A stretch of 64,000 nt of DNA from Hirsutella rhossiliensis (taxonomy: Eukaryota; Ascomycota; Sordariomycetes; Hypocreales; Ophiocordycipitaceae). Position 1 is the stretch's first letter. The number at the start of each line of letters is the position of its first letter. The DNA is taken from positions 186,001-250,000 of the forward strand of contig NW_025408674.1 in NCBI RefSeq assembly GCF_020360975.1, read 5' to 3'. The position numbers were made by a program, and so were the translations under genes. The notes below the pieces were generated by a model, which was given only the letters and a program-made list of their open reading frames with translations, did no database searches and had not been told where the DNA came from. Shown here piece after piece: positions 37,401 through 50,600 of the stretch.

Positions 37401-40400
37401 TTCCTTATATTCTTCTAAGGTATCTAAGAAAATTAAGATATTATCTAGGTATACTACTATAAAGATATCTAAGTATTTATATAGGATATTATTAATTATC
37501 CGTTAAAAGGTAGCTAGTATATTTATAAGTTTAAATAGTATTACTAGATATTTAAATAGTTTAAATTTTGTTTTAAAAGCTATTATTTATTTCTATCCCT
37601 TTTTTATATATATTAAGTTATAAGCGCCTTTAAGGTTAAGGGCTATAAACTATTTTTTACTATATAGTTAATCTTATAATTCTAATATAAGCGGTAATAG
37701 TATTTAGTCCTTTATTATAATATCGTTTAAGCGTCTATAGTTAATAACTAATTATAGCTTACTATTTTTCTTTAAAATAAATATAACTAAGTAGCTTACT
37801 TTAAATATTAATATTTATATATATCCCTTTTATAGATTCTCGTTAAGGTAGTTATATAGCGTTTATAGTTACTTTTTATTTAAGTTATAAATCTTATAGA
37901 ATATCGGTATTATTCTATCCTTAAGATAAATTTTATAGCTTTATTAGCTATATTTAAGTAACCCTATCTTAAGTTCTTCCTTAAAGAGTTTATTATATTT
38001 CCGGTATTCCTAAGGGATATTCTTTATTTTATTTTATAGGCTTTATTATTTCTTTTAAAAGCTAGTTTCTTTTAACTTAAGCTCTTTATTAACTTATTTA
38101 AGGTCTTTCTTTAAAGTAGTAATAACTCTTTAGATCTTTATATTATATCCTTTATTCTATTTATATTAGATACTAAGTTATATAGCCGTATTAGTTAATA
38201 TATAGGTCTTATTAATCGATTTTATTATATTTATTAGTTTAGTTACTATTTTCGTTTATATTGCTAAAGCCTATAATAATTTACTTAAATAGTTATCCCT
38301 TTTATCTTATTTAGTAGCTAAATTATTATAAAACTTTACTTTCTCTTAAATCTATTAGTCCTAGAAACTTATATCTTCGTTTTAATATAGCTAGCTAGTT
38401 TTCTAGTTAATTAATAGGTTGCTCTCCTATAGCTATAGACGTCCTAATATAAGGTCGTATTCTTTAATATCTATAATATTAAAGTTAACCTATTTATTAT
38501 AGCCTTAGATATTAATATTAAGGTAATTAATCTCTATATTAATAATTCCGTTATTATAGTTAAAGGCTTCTCCTTTAATATTTATAAGTTTATATAGATC
38601 TTTCTTATATCTTTATATAAGTTAGTAACGATTAATACCTTTAAGTAAAACGTAATTACTTATTACGCTATAGTTTAAAATTATACGCGCGTAATATCCT
38701 ACGATTTAAATATCTATTACTATTTAGTTACTATAGCTTACTATTACTATATATAAGGTCCTTAGATCTTATTATATTATACTAGTCTATAGCCCTTTTA
38801 TAAATAGTATACCTTATTTTTTACTTAGTCTTTATTTATTTTATTTAAGTATTCTTCTTTAATTTATTATTAATATTATTTCTTTATATTTTCGTTATAT
38901 AGTATTATATTAAGGCTTAAGAGACTAATTTCTTATAGCTAATTAAAGATTTCTTATTTCTTAACGCTATATTATTTATATTATATTACTTTATAGTTAA
39001 TTATATACTATACTTTATAATTTTATATATTTTTATATTAAAGGTTAAGTTTTTATTTAGTATCTTTTTATTTTTTACGTAATATTTCTATATCGAATTT
39101 TCCTTAGTCGAATATAGCTTATAGCCTTTATATATATTACTAATAATCTTTTAGTATACTATTATATTATTTATACTATACTTATACTTTTTATATTTAT
39201 AAACTCTATAGTTTAAGTATATATATTTATTATAATCTTCTTTATTATATTTAATTTATTATATAAGTCTTTAAAAGATTAATAGTTTAAATACTTTAAA
39301 GTAAGTAGCGCTATACTATTCCTTTATTTTAGCGTATTTATAGATTTTATATATTTCTAAAAGATATCTTATTAATAAACTATAATTATTATAGTATTTA
39401 AGTAGCGTGCCGTAATTAGGTTCTAATAATATAACTTAGTTATTTAGGTAGCGTTAATCGATTTTCTAGTAGTTTAATTCTATACTTAAGTAGGGTTTTA
39501 AAAGTACTTATTTTTTAAACCTAGCTAAGAAAGTATTATATTATACCTTTATCTAAAAGTATATTATATAATTTAGGTAAACGTATAATATCTATAAAAT
39601 ATAGTTCTAGTACTTATAAGTAAGTAGTATTTATAGATTATCTTTAAATTCTCTTTATAGTTACTTTTCTTAGTATAAAGCTATAAAGATATTAACTATA
39701 GTAATAGCTATAGTATAGTCTCCTTTATATAGTACCGGTTAATATTAAATTAATATAGCTTATTACTTTTTTATAAGAATTTAAGGTATTTATTAGGTTT
39801 TAATTTTAAGTATTTCCTTAAATTCTTTAAAGTATAAAGCGTATTCTTTAATTATAGTATTCTCCTTTAATAGTAAGGGTAGTAATATAAGTTCGTTCTT
39901 ATCTTTTATTTCTTTAAGTATTTTATATTCTTTAAAGCTTATATTATCGATACTTTATTATTCCTCCTTAAGTTATTATCTAAGTTTTATAAGTATAAGG
40001 GCTATATTTATATCTTCTTTATTATATTATTTATAGACTACCTATTATTATTATCGATTTTTATTTTATATATCTTCTTAGAATCGTTTACTATTCTTCT
40101 TAATCTAGTCTTAAGAGACTCCTTTAAAATAAGGGTATTTTAGTTCTATAAATTTAACTTATTTTTATATTTTAAGATCCCTTTATTATATTATTATAAG
40201 GGTTTTCTTTAATAGCTTTAAGAACTATCTAGTATTATTCTTATCGCTTAAGTATATTATATATTTATTATCGTAGTATATAGTCTAACTAAGGAGTTTA
40301 TACTTTAGTTCCTATTTATTAATAGCGTTTAAGTATTTCTTACCTTTTAAGGCTAGTACCTAGTAGGATTTCGTCTCCTTATAAGGTTATCTATATTCTT

Positions 40401-41341
40401 TAAAGTAATATTTAAGTTTCTTATAATTAAAATACTTTCCTTTACTTTTCTATATTATATTTAGATCTATCCTACCTAGGTTAGTTATATAAGTATAGGT
40501 AATAAGAGTTTCGCGCTTTTTTTTATAGTTAGCGCGTTAGTTAAAGTTATTCTTATAAGAAGGGTTTTAGTTTCCTCTTCCTTATTTCTTTTCTTAGCGT
40601 TATATATACTATCTATCGTTAATTTATACTACTATTATAATATAGTCTAAGAGGTTATTAGGTCGATTTTCCTTATAGAGCTCGTCTTTAATTTCTTTTT
40701 TAAGCTTATTATAAAATCTTAATATAAGAGGTTCGTTATCTTAATTAAGTTTTAAGGTAACTTAATAGAACTTTATAGTATAATCTAATACTAAGATCCT
40801 TTATTAAAGTTTTCGAAGTTTTTATTTAGCTTCTTATTCCTTATTAGTTATTCTAAATACCTTTATAATAGCTTTTTTAAATCCTTAGAAACTAGTAAAA
40901 ACTTCGTTTATCTTATTATCTCGTTACGCTAGTTAGTTATTAAGAAAGTCCCTTATAATAGGTCTAAACTAAGTAAGTACTATTCTAAATAAATAATTTC
41001 CTATATAGAGTACTTTTTTAACTAAGTCTAGGAGTTTAGTAAGGTAAAACTAATAGTAGGCGTTAAGTTAAGTAAGAAAGTCTTAAAGCGTGCTATAAGT
41101 ACTATTAAATAGTCCTAGCTATTTTAATTTAACTACTTCTTTAAGGTCCTTAACTTATCTATTACTTTCTTTATTCCTAAGTAACTATACTTTATATTAA
41201 AGGGTAATAATCTTACGTATTATATCTTAAGGTAATATAATAGCTCTAGAGTTAGTTAATCTAGCTTACTATATAGGTATATTAATAGTTATAATATTAC
41301 TTAAAGTAACGCGGTATTATACTAAATAAGAGCTTTTAATA
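34456..41341 (-). pseudogene. Gypsy C2 gag-pol
   Basis: Read on the minus strand. The reverse transcriptase spans about 37,800-37,400; its catalytic box reads V-V-Y-L-D-N-I-L-I-F at about 37,425-37,460, with the second aspartate changed to N by a G-to-A change. RNase H and integrase lie downstream toward 34,456, and protease and gag upstream toward 41,341. TA content is the highest of all elements here, so domain edges are approximate. Stops are TAA/TAG. Confidence 0.8.
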
Positions 41342-41811
41342 TATAACGACTAGTATTATTCCTAAGGGATAAACCTATTAAGGGGTTTATATTAATAGAT
41401 ATAATAAGGCGTAGTCTAAATAATAATATATATATTACGTTAGTAATAATTTAGAGGTTATAGACTATAAACTATAACTAAGTAATTAAAATTAAAGATA
41501 GAATCGTAATAAAGATCTATATTAAAAGCTAGAGAGCTATCTATTTAAAAGAGTAAAAGTAGGTAGCTATATATACCTATAAAGACTATCCTTAGATTAT
41601 AGTCCTAGCTATAATCCCCTTTATAGCTTACTATAGCTTACTTATAAGCTATACTCCTAAGTAGTAATCTATTTATATAAGGCTTACTTAGCTTATATAC
41701 GCTTTAAGTAAGCTAAGCTTAAGTAACTTCTTATCCTAACTATTATTCTAAGCCGCCTTATTATATAAACTTAGCTAGCTCTCTTATAGCCTACTAACTA
41801 TAGTTATAATA
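41342..41811 (-). repeat. 5' LTR of gypsy C2
   Basis: 470 bp partner of 33,986-34,455. Followed immediately by the right ATACC duplication at 41,812-41,816, after which gypsy D resumes. Confidence 0.9.
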
Positions 41812-44800
41812 ATACCCTACTATATATAAATACCCTTTTTCTTTCCCCTCTCCCTTTTTCTTTCTTTTTCCTCCTTTAAGCTTTACTCCCTCTACGACCT
41901 AACTTTTATTGCTACGCCGCGCTATATTATAACTACTATAGGCCCTTATACGCCTACTAGCTTCTCTACTCCGCGTAGTAGTACCCTGCCTCTTAATATG
42001 CTAGGCAACTATACTTTACCGCCCTCGCGCTAGTTAACGCGTTTACTTATATCTCTTAGTAAGCGTAGGGCGACCTATAGTACTATTATACGGCGGCTAC
42101 CCTATCTCGCCTATATTAGCTAAATAAGATCGCTAAGTATTAAGATATAGTATAGTACTTATTAGAATTTAGCGTCGCTATATACTTATAACTACTTTAC
42201 TTATACCTATATTAAATTACGCTACCTTCTTATTTATTACTCTCTTTTAACTTTATTTAATAGGACGCTAATATAATAGTAGTATACTAAGGATATAATT
42301 ACTACTACTAACGCCCTTTAAGACTATATATTTTAAAGGACGTTTAATAACTACTAAAGTAACCTTTATATATATACTTTATTCCCCCTTTAACCTTATC
42401 TTATAATTTATCTTTAACTATTATTTTAGTATACTACGCTTACCTATACTATTATATTTATACGCTAAGCTTAAATATACCTTAATATCTTAGAGTAATT
42501 AAGCGGTAGTTAAAGGGCGTTTATAGTTAGTTAAAATTAAGTTAGTATCCTTAGTATATCTTACTATATCTATATCTTATTTTATTATATCTTACTTTTA
42601 TCCCTATCCTTATCTATCCTTTATCGCTATTTATTCTATATTTATTTCCTATTTATCCTTTATTAGTTCCTTTTAATACTATAGTTCTTCTTTATCTTTT
42701 CCTTATTCTTTAATAAGCGTCCCCTAGCTCTTACCTCTTTCTCTTTCTCTCCCTTTTATCCTTTATTTCCCCTTCCTTATCTTCTACCCTCCTCTTAGTC
42801 CCTTTTTCTTACCCCTTTTCTATCGTTCTCCCTTATATTTCCCTACTATCTCTTAAATCCCTTTAAAGCTTCTATCTCTTAAAAGTTATTTAGCGGGTAC
42901 TATAATAGGTTTATATACCCTTACTATTTTATAAGTACTTATTACTATTTACCCTTCCCCTTTTACTTCTACCGCGCTTATTAGATCTCTTTAATAATAT
43001 ACTTAAGCTTATTATCCTCCTTAATTACTAATAGCGGTTAATAGTTATTAACTACCTATCTAAGTAATAAGTTCTCTATTACTTAGTAGAGAAATTCTAT
43101 ATAGAGCTTCTTATATACCCTTCTTAGTATATTAAGCTTAACTATATATAAGCTTACTACCTTTATTATAATATACTTTTAGTATAGCTAGTTAAGCTTC
43201 TTATATAGCTAGTTAGTTATATATTTAGCTATATCTACTTATACCTTATCGCTTACTTTAAACCTTTTTATTAAGGCTTTCTTTTAGTTTACTATTTTCT
43301 TTTATCTTACCTATACCGCGATAATAGTAGTTTATAGGAAGTCGGTTACCTTTCTTATCCTTTAAGCGAGCTCCCTTACCCCCTTTACTTTTAGCGCTAG
43401 CGGCCCCTCCGCCCTCGCTATTTAGACTAGCTTAATATTATATCTATATATTATAAAGAATAAGCTTATACCTATTATTAACGCTACGCGGTTATTTAGT
43501 ATAGCTTATATATATAGTAGCTATACTCCTTAGTTATCCTAGCTATAGTAAACGTACTCTTAAAGGTATACTTATACTTCTTAGTTTATATACTTAGTCG
43601 ACCTATTTATTTATAGGTAGTATACTAAACTTAACTTCCTTTATACTCTTATTTATTTATAGAACTCTCTTTAAAAGCTTCTTATTTAGTTTATCTTTTT
43701 ATTTAATATAATTAACCTTAGTATCTTATAAAAGTAAAAGTAAGCTTAGAGGAACCTCGTTATATATACTACTACCCTTATTATTAGTATCGCTTTAAGC
43801 GTTACCGCTTTTATTAGCTAGTTTATAATTACCTAAAAGTACTTTATACTTTTTATTTTAATTAGTAGTAGTTTAACTATAAAGTTTATTAATAGGTATA
43901 TAAATAGTTAGGATAGCGGTAGTAAGGGCTTTAAGAGTCCCTTTTAAAGTTACCTTTATATATACCCCCTTTTATATAGTTTATAGTTAGTAATAAGCTA
44001 CCTTACTATCGCCGACTAGCTAAGCTAAAAGAATTCTTAGGCTAGTATTACTAAGGTCCCTTCTCTCCCTAGGTATCCTACCGCCGTTAAGTTATATATC
44101 CGCTAAGCTATTTATACCTAAAGTATATCTTATTCCTTAGCCTTTTCTCCTTTATTATACTTTAGTTTCCTTAGTACTTATAGCCTCTCTTAAAAGTATA
44201 ACTATCTCTTAATATTAATTATATATTCGCTTAGCTATACCTTTAGTTACTATTTTATATCTCCCTTTTATATACTACTTAAAATACCGCTTAGTATTCC
44301 TTATCTTTTCTTTACGCCTTTATTTATTTCTCCTATAGCTCTTAGTTATTAAATACCGGTATAAGGTTAGCCTATTCCTAGGGTATATTTTAGCCTAAGT
44401 TTAGGTCGAGTTTTAGTTTATTATCGCCCTTATTTACCTCCTCCTTAGGTCGTCTAATAGGCCCCCCCGCTTTACTAACGTATACTATCGCGCCTACCTT
44501 TCTTTTACCTACCTATAGCGCTACTACTACCGCCCTATCTTAAGTTAAGCGTCTTAGTAAGTTAGTATATTAGCCCTTAGTAGGGACTAAGCGGCCCTAT
44601 AAGTATATAGTCTTTAGAATTATTTAAACTACCTACCCTATCTCCTTTTTATTTATTTTACCTACTAGCTAATCTTACTTATAGTAGGATAGCGCGTTAA
44701 GCACCGCCGCTAGCCTCCCTAGCTAGAACTTTAATATAAAGTTATAAGATATAAGCTTTATTACTTATTAGCTTTATCTCTTATTTAACTTCTTCTTTAT

Positions 44801-47800
44801 TATAAAGTACCTTAGGTTATTATAGTTAGTTAGTACTATAAAAGTAGGTATATTTTAGAGTTCTACTCCTTAAAAGTCTAAGTACTATATTATTATAAGT
44901 ATCTCCTTATTATAGATTAAGTAGTTATACTTCGCTAGGTTTAGTCTCTTTAAAAAGAATCCTACTAAGTATTATATACTATTTAGCCCTACTTATATTA
45001 GCGCCCCCCTTATTATATATCTAGAATAGTTTACCTCTAAGTATATTTCTTTCTTTAGGCTATAGAGTTATAGTACTAGGGCGTTATAAAAGGCGTTCTA
45101 AATAAACTTAAACGCTACTTATTACTTATCTATCTATTTAAAGATCGCGCCTTTCTTATAAAGGCCGTCTAAGTATACCGATGCCTTTATATAAAGTAGT
45201 ATAAAGGCCTAGTAGTAGTTCGCGAAGCTAAGGAAGCTCTAGACTCCTCTTATATTCTAGGGTGCCCGCTATATTTATATTACCTAGATCTTTTCTAGAT
45301 TATATTAAACTTTGCCCCCTACTTATATAATAAAGCTTAGGTACTTAACCTCCTTTATTATAAAGTTATACTTCCTTAGGTCTAATATTAAGCCCGCCTC
45401 TTATAGCTTTTAAAGTACCCTTACTACCTTCTTTTAATAGTCTTAAAAGGACCTTAATAAGTAGATTAAAACGTTATTTATATACGCTATAATAAACTTA
45501 TATAAGTATTCCCTTAGTACCTTATTAATATATTATTAGAAGGTAGCTAGCGTCCCGATTAAGCTAAATAGGTATACCTACTACTTAAATAATCTAAACC
45601 TTATTTAAAAGGCTATCTTAAACTTATAGCCCTTTACTATCTAGATCTTATAAAACGCTGCTATAATATTAAGCTTTATAAACTACTTTACCTTTATAAG
45701 TATTTATAGTATCTTTATAATTAAAGGTAGTATATACCTATCTCTCTTTATAATTACGTTTAAGGCTTAGTAGTTATAGTAAAATTATAAGCGACCGTCT
45801 AACTTTTAAGTAAAGAGTATTAAGGCCGCGGCTAAGAAGCTACTTAAGCGGATTAAGTTTACCTTTATTAGCTCGCTTAGGGTCTTCCTTAGTATAAAGA
45901 GTTCCTCCCTTAATATATCGTAGAAGGGTCCCTATAATAAGGGGGGCTCTACCCTATCTTTATTTAGTATTAAGTTAATCTTATAGTCTACCCCTAGCCT
46001 ATATAGGGGTATCTCTATAGCCTTCTTTAGTATAAAGAAGTCTAGGTATACTTTTAGCGCCTACTTTAAGACGTAGTCCGCTAAGTCTACCGCTATCTTT
46101 AGCTAGAGTGCTCTCTCTATATCCTTTATTATAATCGCTTAGATATTAACTATCCTTTACCTTCCTTTATTATCCCTTACTACTCTCTCCTTTTAATATT
46201 CTATTAAAAATACTACCGCGCTAATAATCTTTGCCCCTTAGATTTATTCTACCCTCCTTATTACTTTCGATCCTTATAGGCTTATTTAGATCTTAGCCTT
46301 ATTATACTAAATTTAATCCCCTACTATATTATATATTACTTAGTTCTTTTTTATTTATAGCCTCCTTAGGAATATATTATAGCTTAGCCTAAGGACTATA
46401 TATATAAAGGTCTACTTTATATAGCCGTTAATATTTATCTTAAATACTATAATTCCTTTTATTTATAAAGCTAGAATATCTTTTAAGAATAGCCTTAGTT
46501 ATCTTTTCCTTTTATTAGTAAGAAGTATTTATAGCTTCTTTACTACCCTCTCGCTTACTATAGTATAGTAATTATAACCGGTATCTATAAGTATATTAAG
46601 TCCCTTCTTTCTATTAATACTTACCCTTAGCATTACTAGGCTTAGTATAAAGTAGTCCCTTATTAACTTCTAAGCTTCTTACTATTTCTCTTTTACCCTT
46701 AGCGCCTAACTTTACGCTAAGGTTCCCTTTTTTCTAAGTTATTATTATCCTTAGCGTCCCTCTCTTCTTTTATTACGCCCGCCCTCTAAGGTTCTTATCT
46801 TCTTTTCTTATAATAAAGCGCGATATATCCTTTAACTTTATAGTTAAAGTATATCCGATTCTCTAGCTAGCTCTACCCCTCCCTTTATCTATTTAAAGCG
46901 TTAATACTAATTATTAAGGTATCCCTATCTTTATCTTTCCTTTCTTAGGGGTATATATCTACTAGTCTCCTTTAGTTTAAGGGGGTTTATCTTATTTACT
47001 AGACCCTCTCTAGCTTAGCCGCTATTTACGCTACCTAATTAATATAGGCAGCGAAGCTTAATATAAGGAGGTTAACTATAGCTAATACCTTATAGAGCCG
47101 GATTCCTAGAGCCCCCTCTAGGAAGACGATCTAAACGTTATATAGCTAGGATCTACTTTTAGCTTTAAAGAGTCTTTACTTAAACTTTAAAAAGAACGCT
47201 ATAAACGTTTAACTTTCCCCTTATTTTATTATCTAGATTACCGCTACCGCGCGTAACTAGATATCTACGTTAAGGTAGATTAAGTTAAGGTACTTTAGGA
47301 ATTCTTTTTAATTATAGCCCCTCTTTACTTTTATTATATAATATATAGCGACCGTTTATTATAGCCTAGCGTCTAAGTAGTTAAAAATAAAGTAGAAGAT
47401 TTCCCTTAAGCTTAAGAAGAATTCTTTATTAATCTTATACTTCTCCTATATATATTATACTTATAGGGTATAGTACCGTTATTATCTATTAAAGTTTCCT
47501 AGGCTTAGGAGAGGCTTCCTATAGCTATTCTTCTTTACTACCTCCCCTTTAATTATAGGTATCGCTGCCCCCCTTATTACCCTTAAAGGCGGTATTAAAC
47601 TACCTACCCTACCCCTAGCCTCCTCTTATATACCTATCTATATTAGTTTATCTATCCTTTAATATATCCTCTTAATCTAGCTAATTAGTTCCTATATCTA
47701 TAGTTAGCTCTATATTACTTAATACCTTATCTTTACCTTTCTTACCTATAGCGAGAGTATCGCTTACTTTATTATTAGCTAGGCGCCTAGCCCTCCTATC

Positions 47801-47923
47801 GCTACTCCCTACTATCCTTAGGCTTATTCTCCCTCCTTTAAGTTATTAGGATATTTATATTATATCCTTTTAGTCCGATCTCTCTCTAAGCTTTATAGCC
47901 TTATTTAAAAGGAGCTTTAGATA
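41812..47923 (-). pseudogene. Gypsy D gag-pol and 3' region, main part
   Basis: Minus-strand Ty3/gypsy polyprotein. Reverse transcriptase is at about 45,850-45,200: an A-A-F-Y-K-I segment near 45,650 and a catalytic box read as A-Y-I-N-N-V-L-I-Y near 45,460-45,500, both aspartates now N. A gag zinc-knuckle remnant (Y-F-N-Y-K-V-K-G-Y-I, with C and H changed to Y) lies near 46,820-46,870. Integrase lies on the lower-coordinate side. About 42,600-42,860 is pyrimidine-rich on the plus strand and probably non-coding. Confidence 0.8.
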
Positions 47924-48180
47924 TATTAAGGGCTAGCGTATACTTAGTATAGTAGTATAGGGCTAAATAATTATTTATTTAAAGCTAAGGAGAAAGGAGG
48001 AAAACTCTATCTTAGTCGCGATAGTTATCTATCTTCCTTAATCCCTAGCTCGACCTATATTTAAGTACTATTTAGCTTAAGTTAGGGTCGAGCTCTACTT
48101 ATATATAGGTTTACTTTAGCCCGACTTTAGTATAGTTACTATAGTATAACCTTAGCCTTCTATAAGTATAGCTTATAATA
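47924..48180 (-). repeat. 5' LTR of gypsy D
   Basis: 257 bp partner of 33,511-33,767. It keeps two CG pairs (tcgcgatag) that are TATA in the left copy, so mutation differs between the two LTRs. Confidence 0.87.
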
Positions 48181-48647
48181 CTTACTAATACCTTACTAAT
48201 ATATTAGTACTATATACTTAAGTGCTTTATTAGCCTATACTTCTTAGTAGTACTCTTATAATTATCTCCTTTTTTATATAAACGTCTTAGCTATATCTTT
48301 AATATATATTACTTTTACTATACTATATATATTTAGTTAAAAAGAAAGGTAGTTTTAATTATATTATATATATATACTTATATAAGTATATATTAGTCTA
48401 TACTTTATAATATTAATAGTTTTTATACTAGCGGTTACCGCTAAGTAGCCGTTATAGTATCGCTTATATATTAGCCGCGTAACTATAGTATAAAGAGCGT
48501 ATATATATATCTCTTACTTCTTTTATTTATTTTATTTTTTAACTCTTTTACTTATAATTACTATAGAGTTTTATACCTTTTTTTATTAATCCTTTATACC
48601 TTTTTATATTACTTTTTATTAATAATTTACTAATAATAATACCTTTT
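48181..48647. other. Unassigned RIP-mutated spacer
   Basis: About 470 bp of very TA-rich sequence between gypsy D and the next decayed reading frame. No repeat partner in the window and no coding signal. It may be the upstream part of the element that carries the next two features. Confidence 0.5.
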
Positions 48648-50215
48648 ATATTAAAGAAAATAAAGAACTATAACGCTAAATTCCTATACTATATATAAGA
48701 GTAGGTAGCGGCGGGTTTACCTTTAAAGTATAAGCGATCGGCCTAAAAGTCTTATAATAACGCTAGTTCCCCCTTAGTAAAGAAAGCTAAGAAAGGTATA
48801 AGGGAATCTTAGTCCTAAGAGACTCTTTATTTAAGACCTAATATTAGCGAAGGTTATATACCTATTACCCTACTAAATACCTTAACTTTAACTATTAATA
48901 AGCTTACCTTTATAAGCTAAGAAACTTATAAGTTTATTACCTTTATTAGCGATATTAATACTAGTAAGAAGACTATACTTAGGCGCTCTTAGGTAAGTAC
49001 TAATAACCTAGCTACTTTATCTTAATAAAGCGGCTCTAGCTAATAAGAGATTATCGCTTAAGCCGCTCCTTAAAATAAGTAAGCTAATATTAATAATAAG
49101 GCTTAGCTAAATAAGGGCTAAGATAATCCTAATACTTAGCTAAATAAGGGCTAAGATAATAATAATAGTAATAATAAAGATAGCCGTAATTTAACTCCGT
49201 TTATTAATAAACTTAAAAATAGTAGCGCTAGAAATAAAGGTACTTAAGTAGCGGTATAAGGTAGTCGCGCTTATATAAAGAAGTATACTTAATTTAAGGC
49301 TAAAGCCCGCTTAGTTAAGGCCTAAGGGGTTATCTTTTATAAGCTTTAGTATATATATTATTTTAAAACGGTTGTTAAAAAGTATAATATAACCGAGCCT
49401 AAGCTTATTAAAGTACTCTTAATTAGCTATATTTTCTTAAGGGTTTCCTTAACGCGCTATAAGTAGTACTATAAATATACCGCGACGTATAACTAAGTAA
49501 GTTTTCCCTTAACTTTGAATATTATAATTAATAAGCTAATATTCTTTAGGGCTACTACTCTTATATTTAATAACTAAGCTAATATAGTTACTATTATAAA
49601 GTACTTATATAAGCTTAATAAGTTAAAGACTAGTAATAAGAATACTAAGGATAATAGCTTAGATATAAGTATACTTATTTTTAAGGAAGGTAATTAGCGC
49701 TATCTTACTATTATAGTATAGTATTTAGCTAAGGCTTTTAACGCTATTAAGATAGCTTATTATAAGTCTTTTAAGATTATAAGTATATAAAAGTCTATTA
49801 TTATAAGTTTTATTTAACCCTTTTATTAATAACCGCTTAATAATATACTAAGTTAAGTATACTAACTACTATATACTAATTAATAAGCGCCGCGAGCTTA
49901 TTATTTACCTTAACCCCGCGCCTTTATTTAATATTACTTATATAAGCTTAAAGTACTAAGCCTAGGAATCCTAGTTAAAATACTACCTTATTAATAGCGA
50001 TATAAGCTATACTTCTTAGTAATATACCTTATTATTTACTAAGGCTAAGGTAAGTACTATATTAATAAAGATAGGTCTTAATATAGAAAATAAGAAAGGA
50101 GTAAAAGATAGGGTAGTTTTAGTATTTCTAAAAGTATTTAATATAGTAAAAGGAGCGCCTTAGTTAGTTCTTACTATATTAGTAAAGAAAAAAGGTAGTT
50201 AAAAGTAATAAATAG
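48648..50215 (+). pseudogene. RIP-decayed reading frame of unknown family (possible gag)
   Basis: A plus-strand frame can be followed for about 520 codons if its in-frame TAA/TAG triplets are taken as former Q codons. It includes a 33 bp in-frame tandem repeat (49,102-49,134 and 49,135-49,160) with the pattern L-N-K-G-stop-D-N, and an Asn/Ser-rich spacer. I recognise no domain and see no zinc knuckle. Position upstream of a gypsy integrase on the same strand suggests a gag, but protease and reverse transcriptase would then be missing. A decayed host gene cannot be excluded. Confidence 0.5.
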
Positions 50216-50600
50216 GTCTTATCTTTTTTTTATTTAATTGTAACTATCTTTCTCTCTTTTATTATTATAGTCTTAATAAAGTTATACTTTAGTTTTATTT
50301 TCCTTAATAATATTTAATAAGTAGTATAAATAGTTTTCCTTTATTCTCTTATTTTACTATTTTATATATATTTATAAGACGTTTAAGCGTACTAATATAT
50401 TAATAAGTTAGTAGTAATATAATAGAAATTTATTACCGATTTAATAGCGCCTCCCTACGCTAATAGGTTTCCTTACTTTACTAAGTCTTATACCTCTTTT
50501 TCCTAGTTAAGTAAGTAGTATATTCTTTAATAAGGTCTTAGCTATTTACTATATCTTTAATATTAACTTATTAGTTATACTTAGCTAGCTATCTTTTTTA
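50216..50600 (+). other. RIP-mutated stretch without recognised content
   Basis: TA-rich sequence with no readable domain, between the unknown frame and the integrase remnant. If both belong to one gypsy element, the reverse transcriptase and RNase H that should lie here are deleted, since fewer than 400 bp remain. Confidence 0.4.

Larger units (their letters stand above)
33986..41811 (-). mobile_element. Gypsy C2, full-length, minus strand, nested in D
   Basis: 7,826 bp with 470 bp LTRs at both ends (33,986-34,455 and 41,342-41,811) and a perfect ATACC duplication (33,981-33,985 and 41,812-41,816). It is the same family as C1 at 5,263-33,474, but on the opposite strand and in a different host element. 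It is the only C copy whose 5' half (gag, protease, reverse transcriptase) is in the window. Confidence 0.92.
33511..48180 (-). mobile_element. Gypsy D, minus strand, interrupted by C2
   Basis: Two 257 bp LTRs (33,511-33,767 and 47,924-48,180), both starting tattaagggc and ending tataata. The reverse transcriptase reads on the minus strand. C2 is inserted at 33,986-41,811; without it D is about 6.84 kb. The flanking pentamers (TATAC left, CTTAC right) do not match cleanly, so the target duplication is unproven. RIP-dead. Confidence 0.87.
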
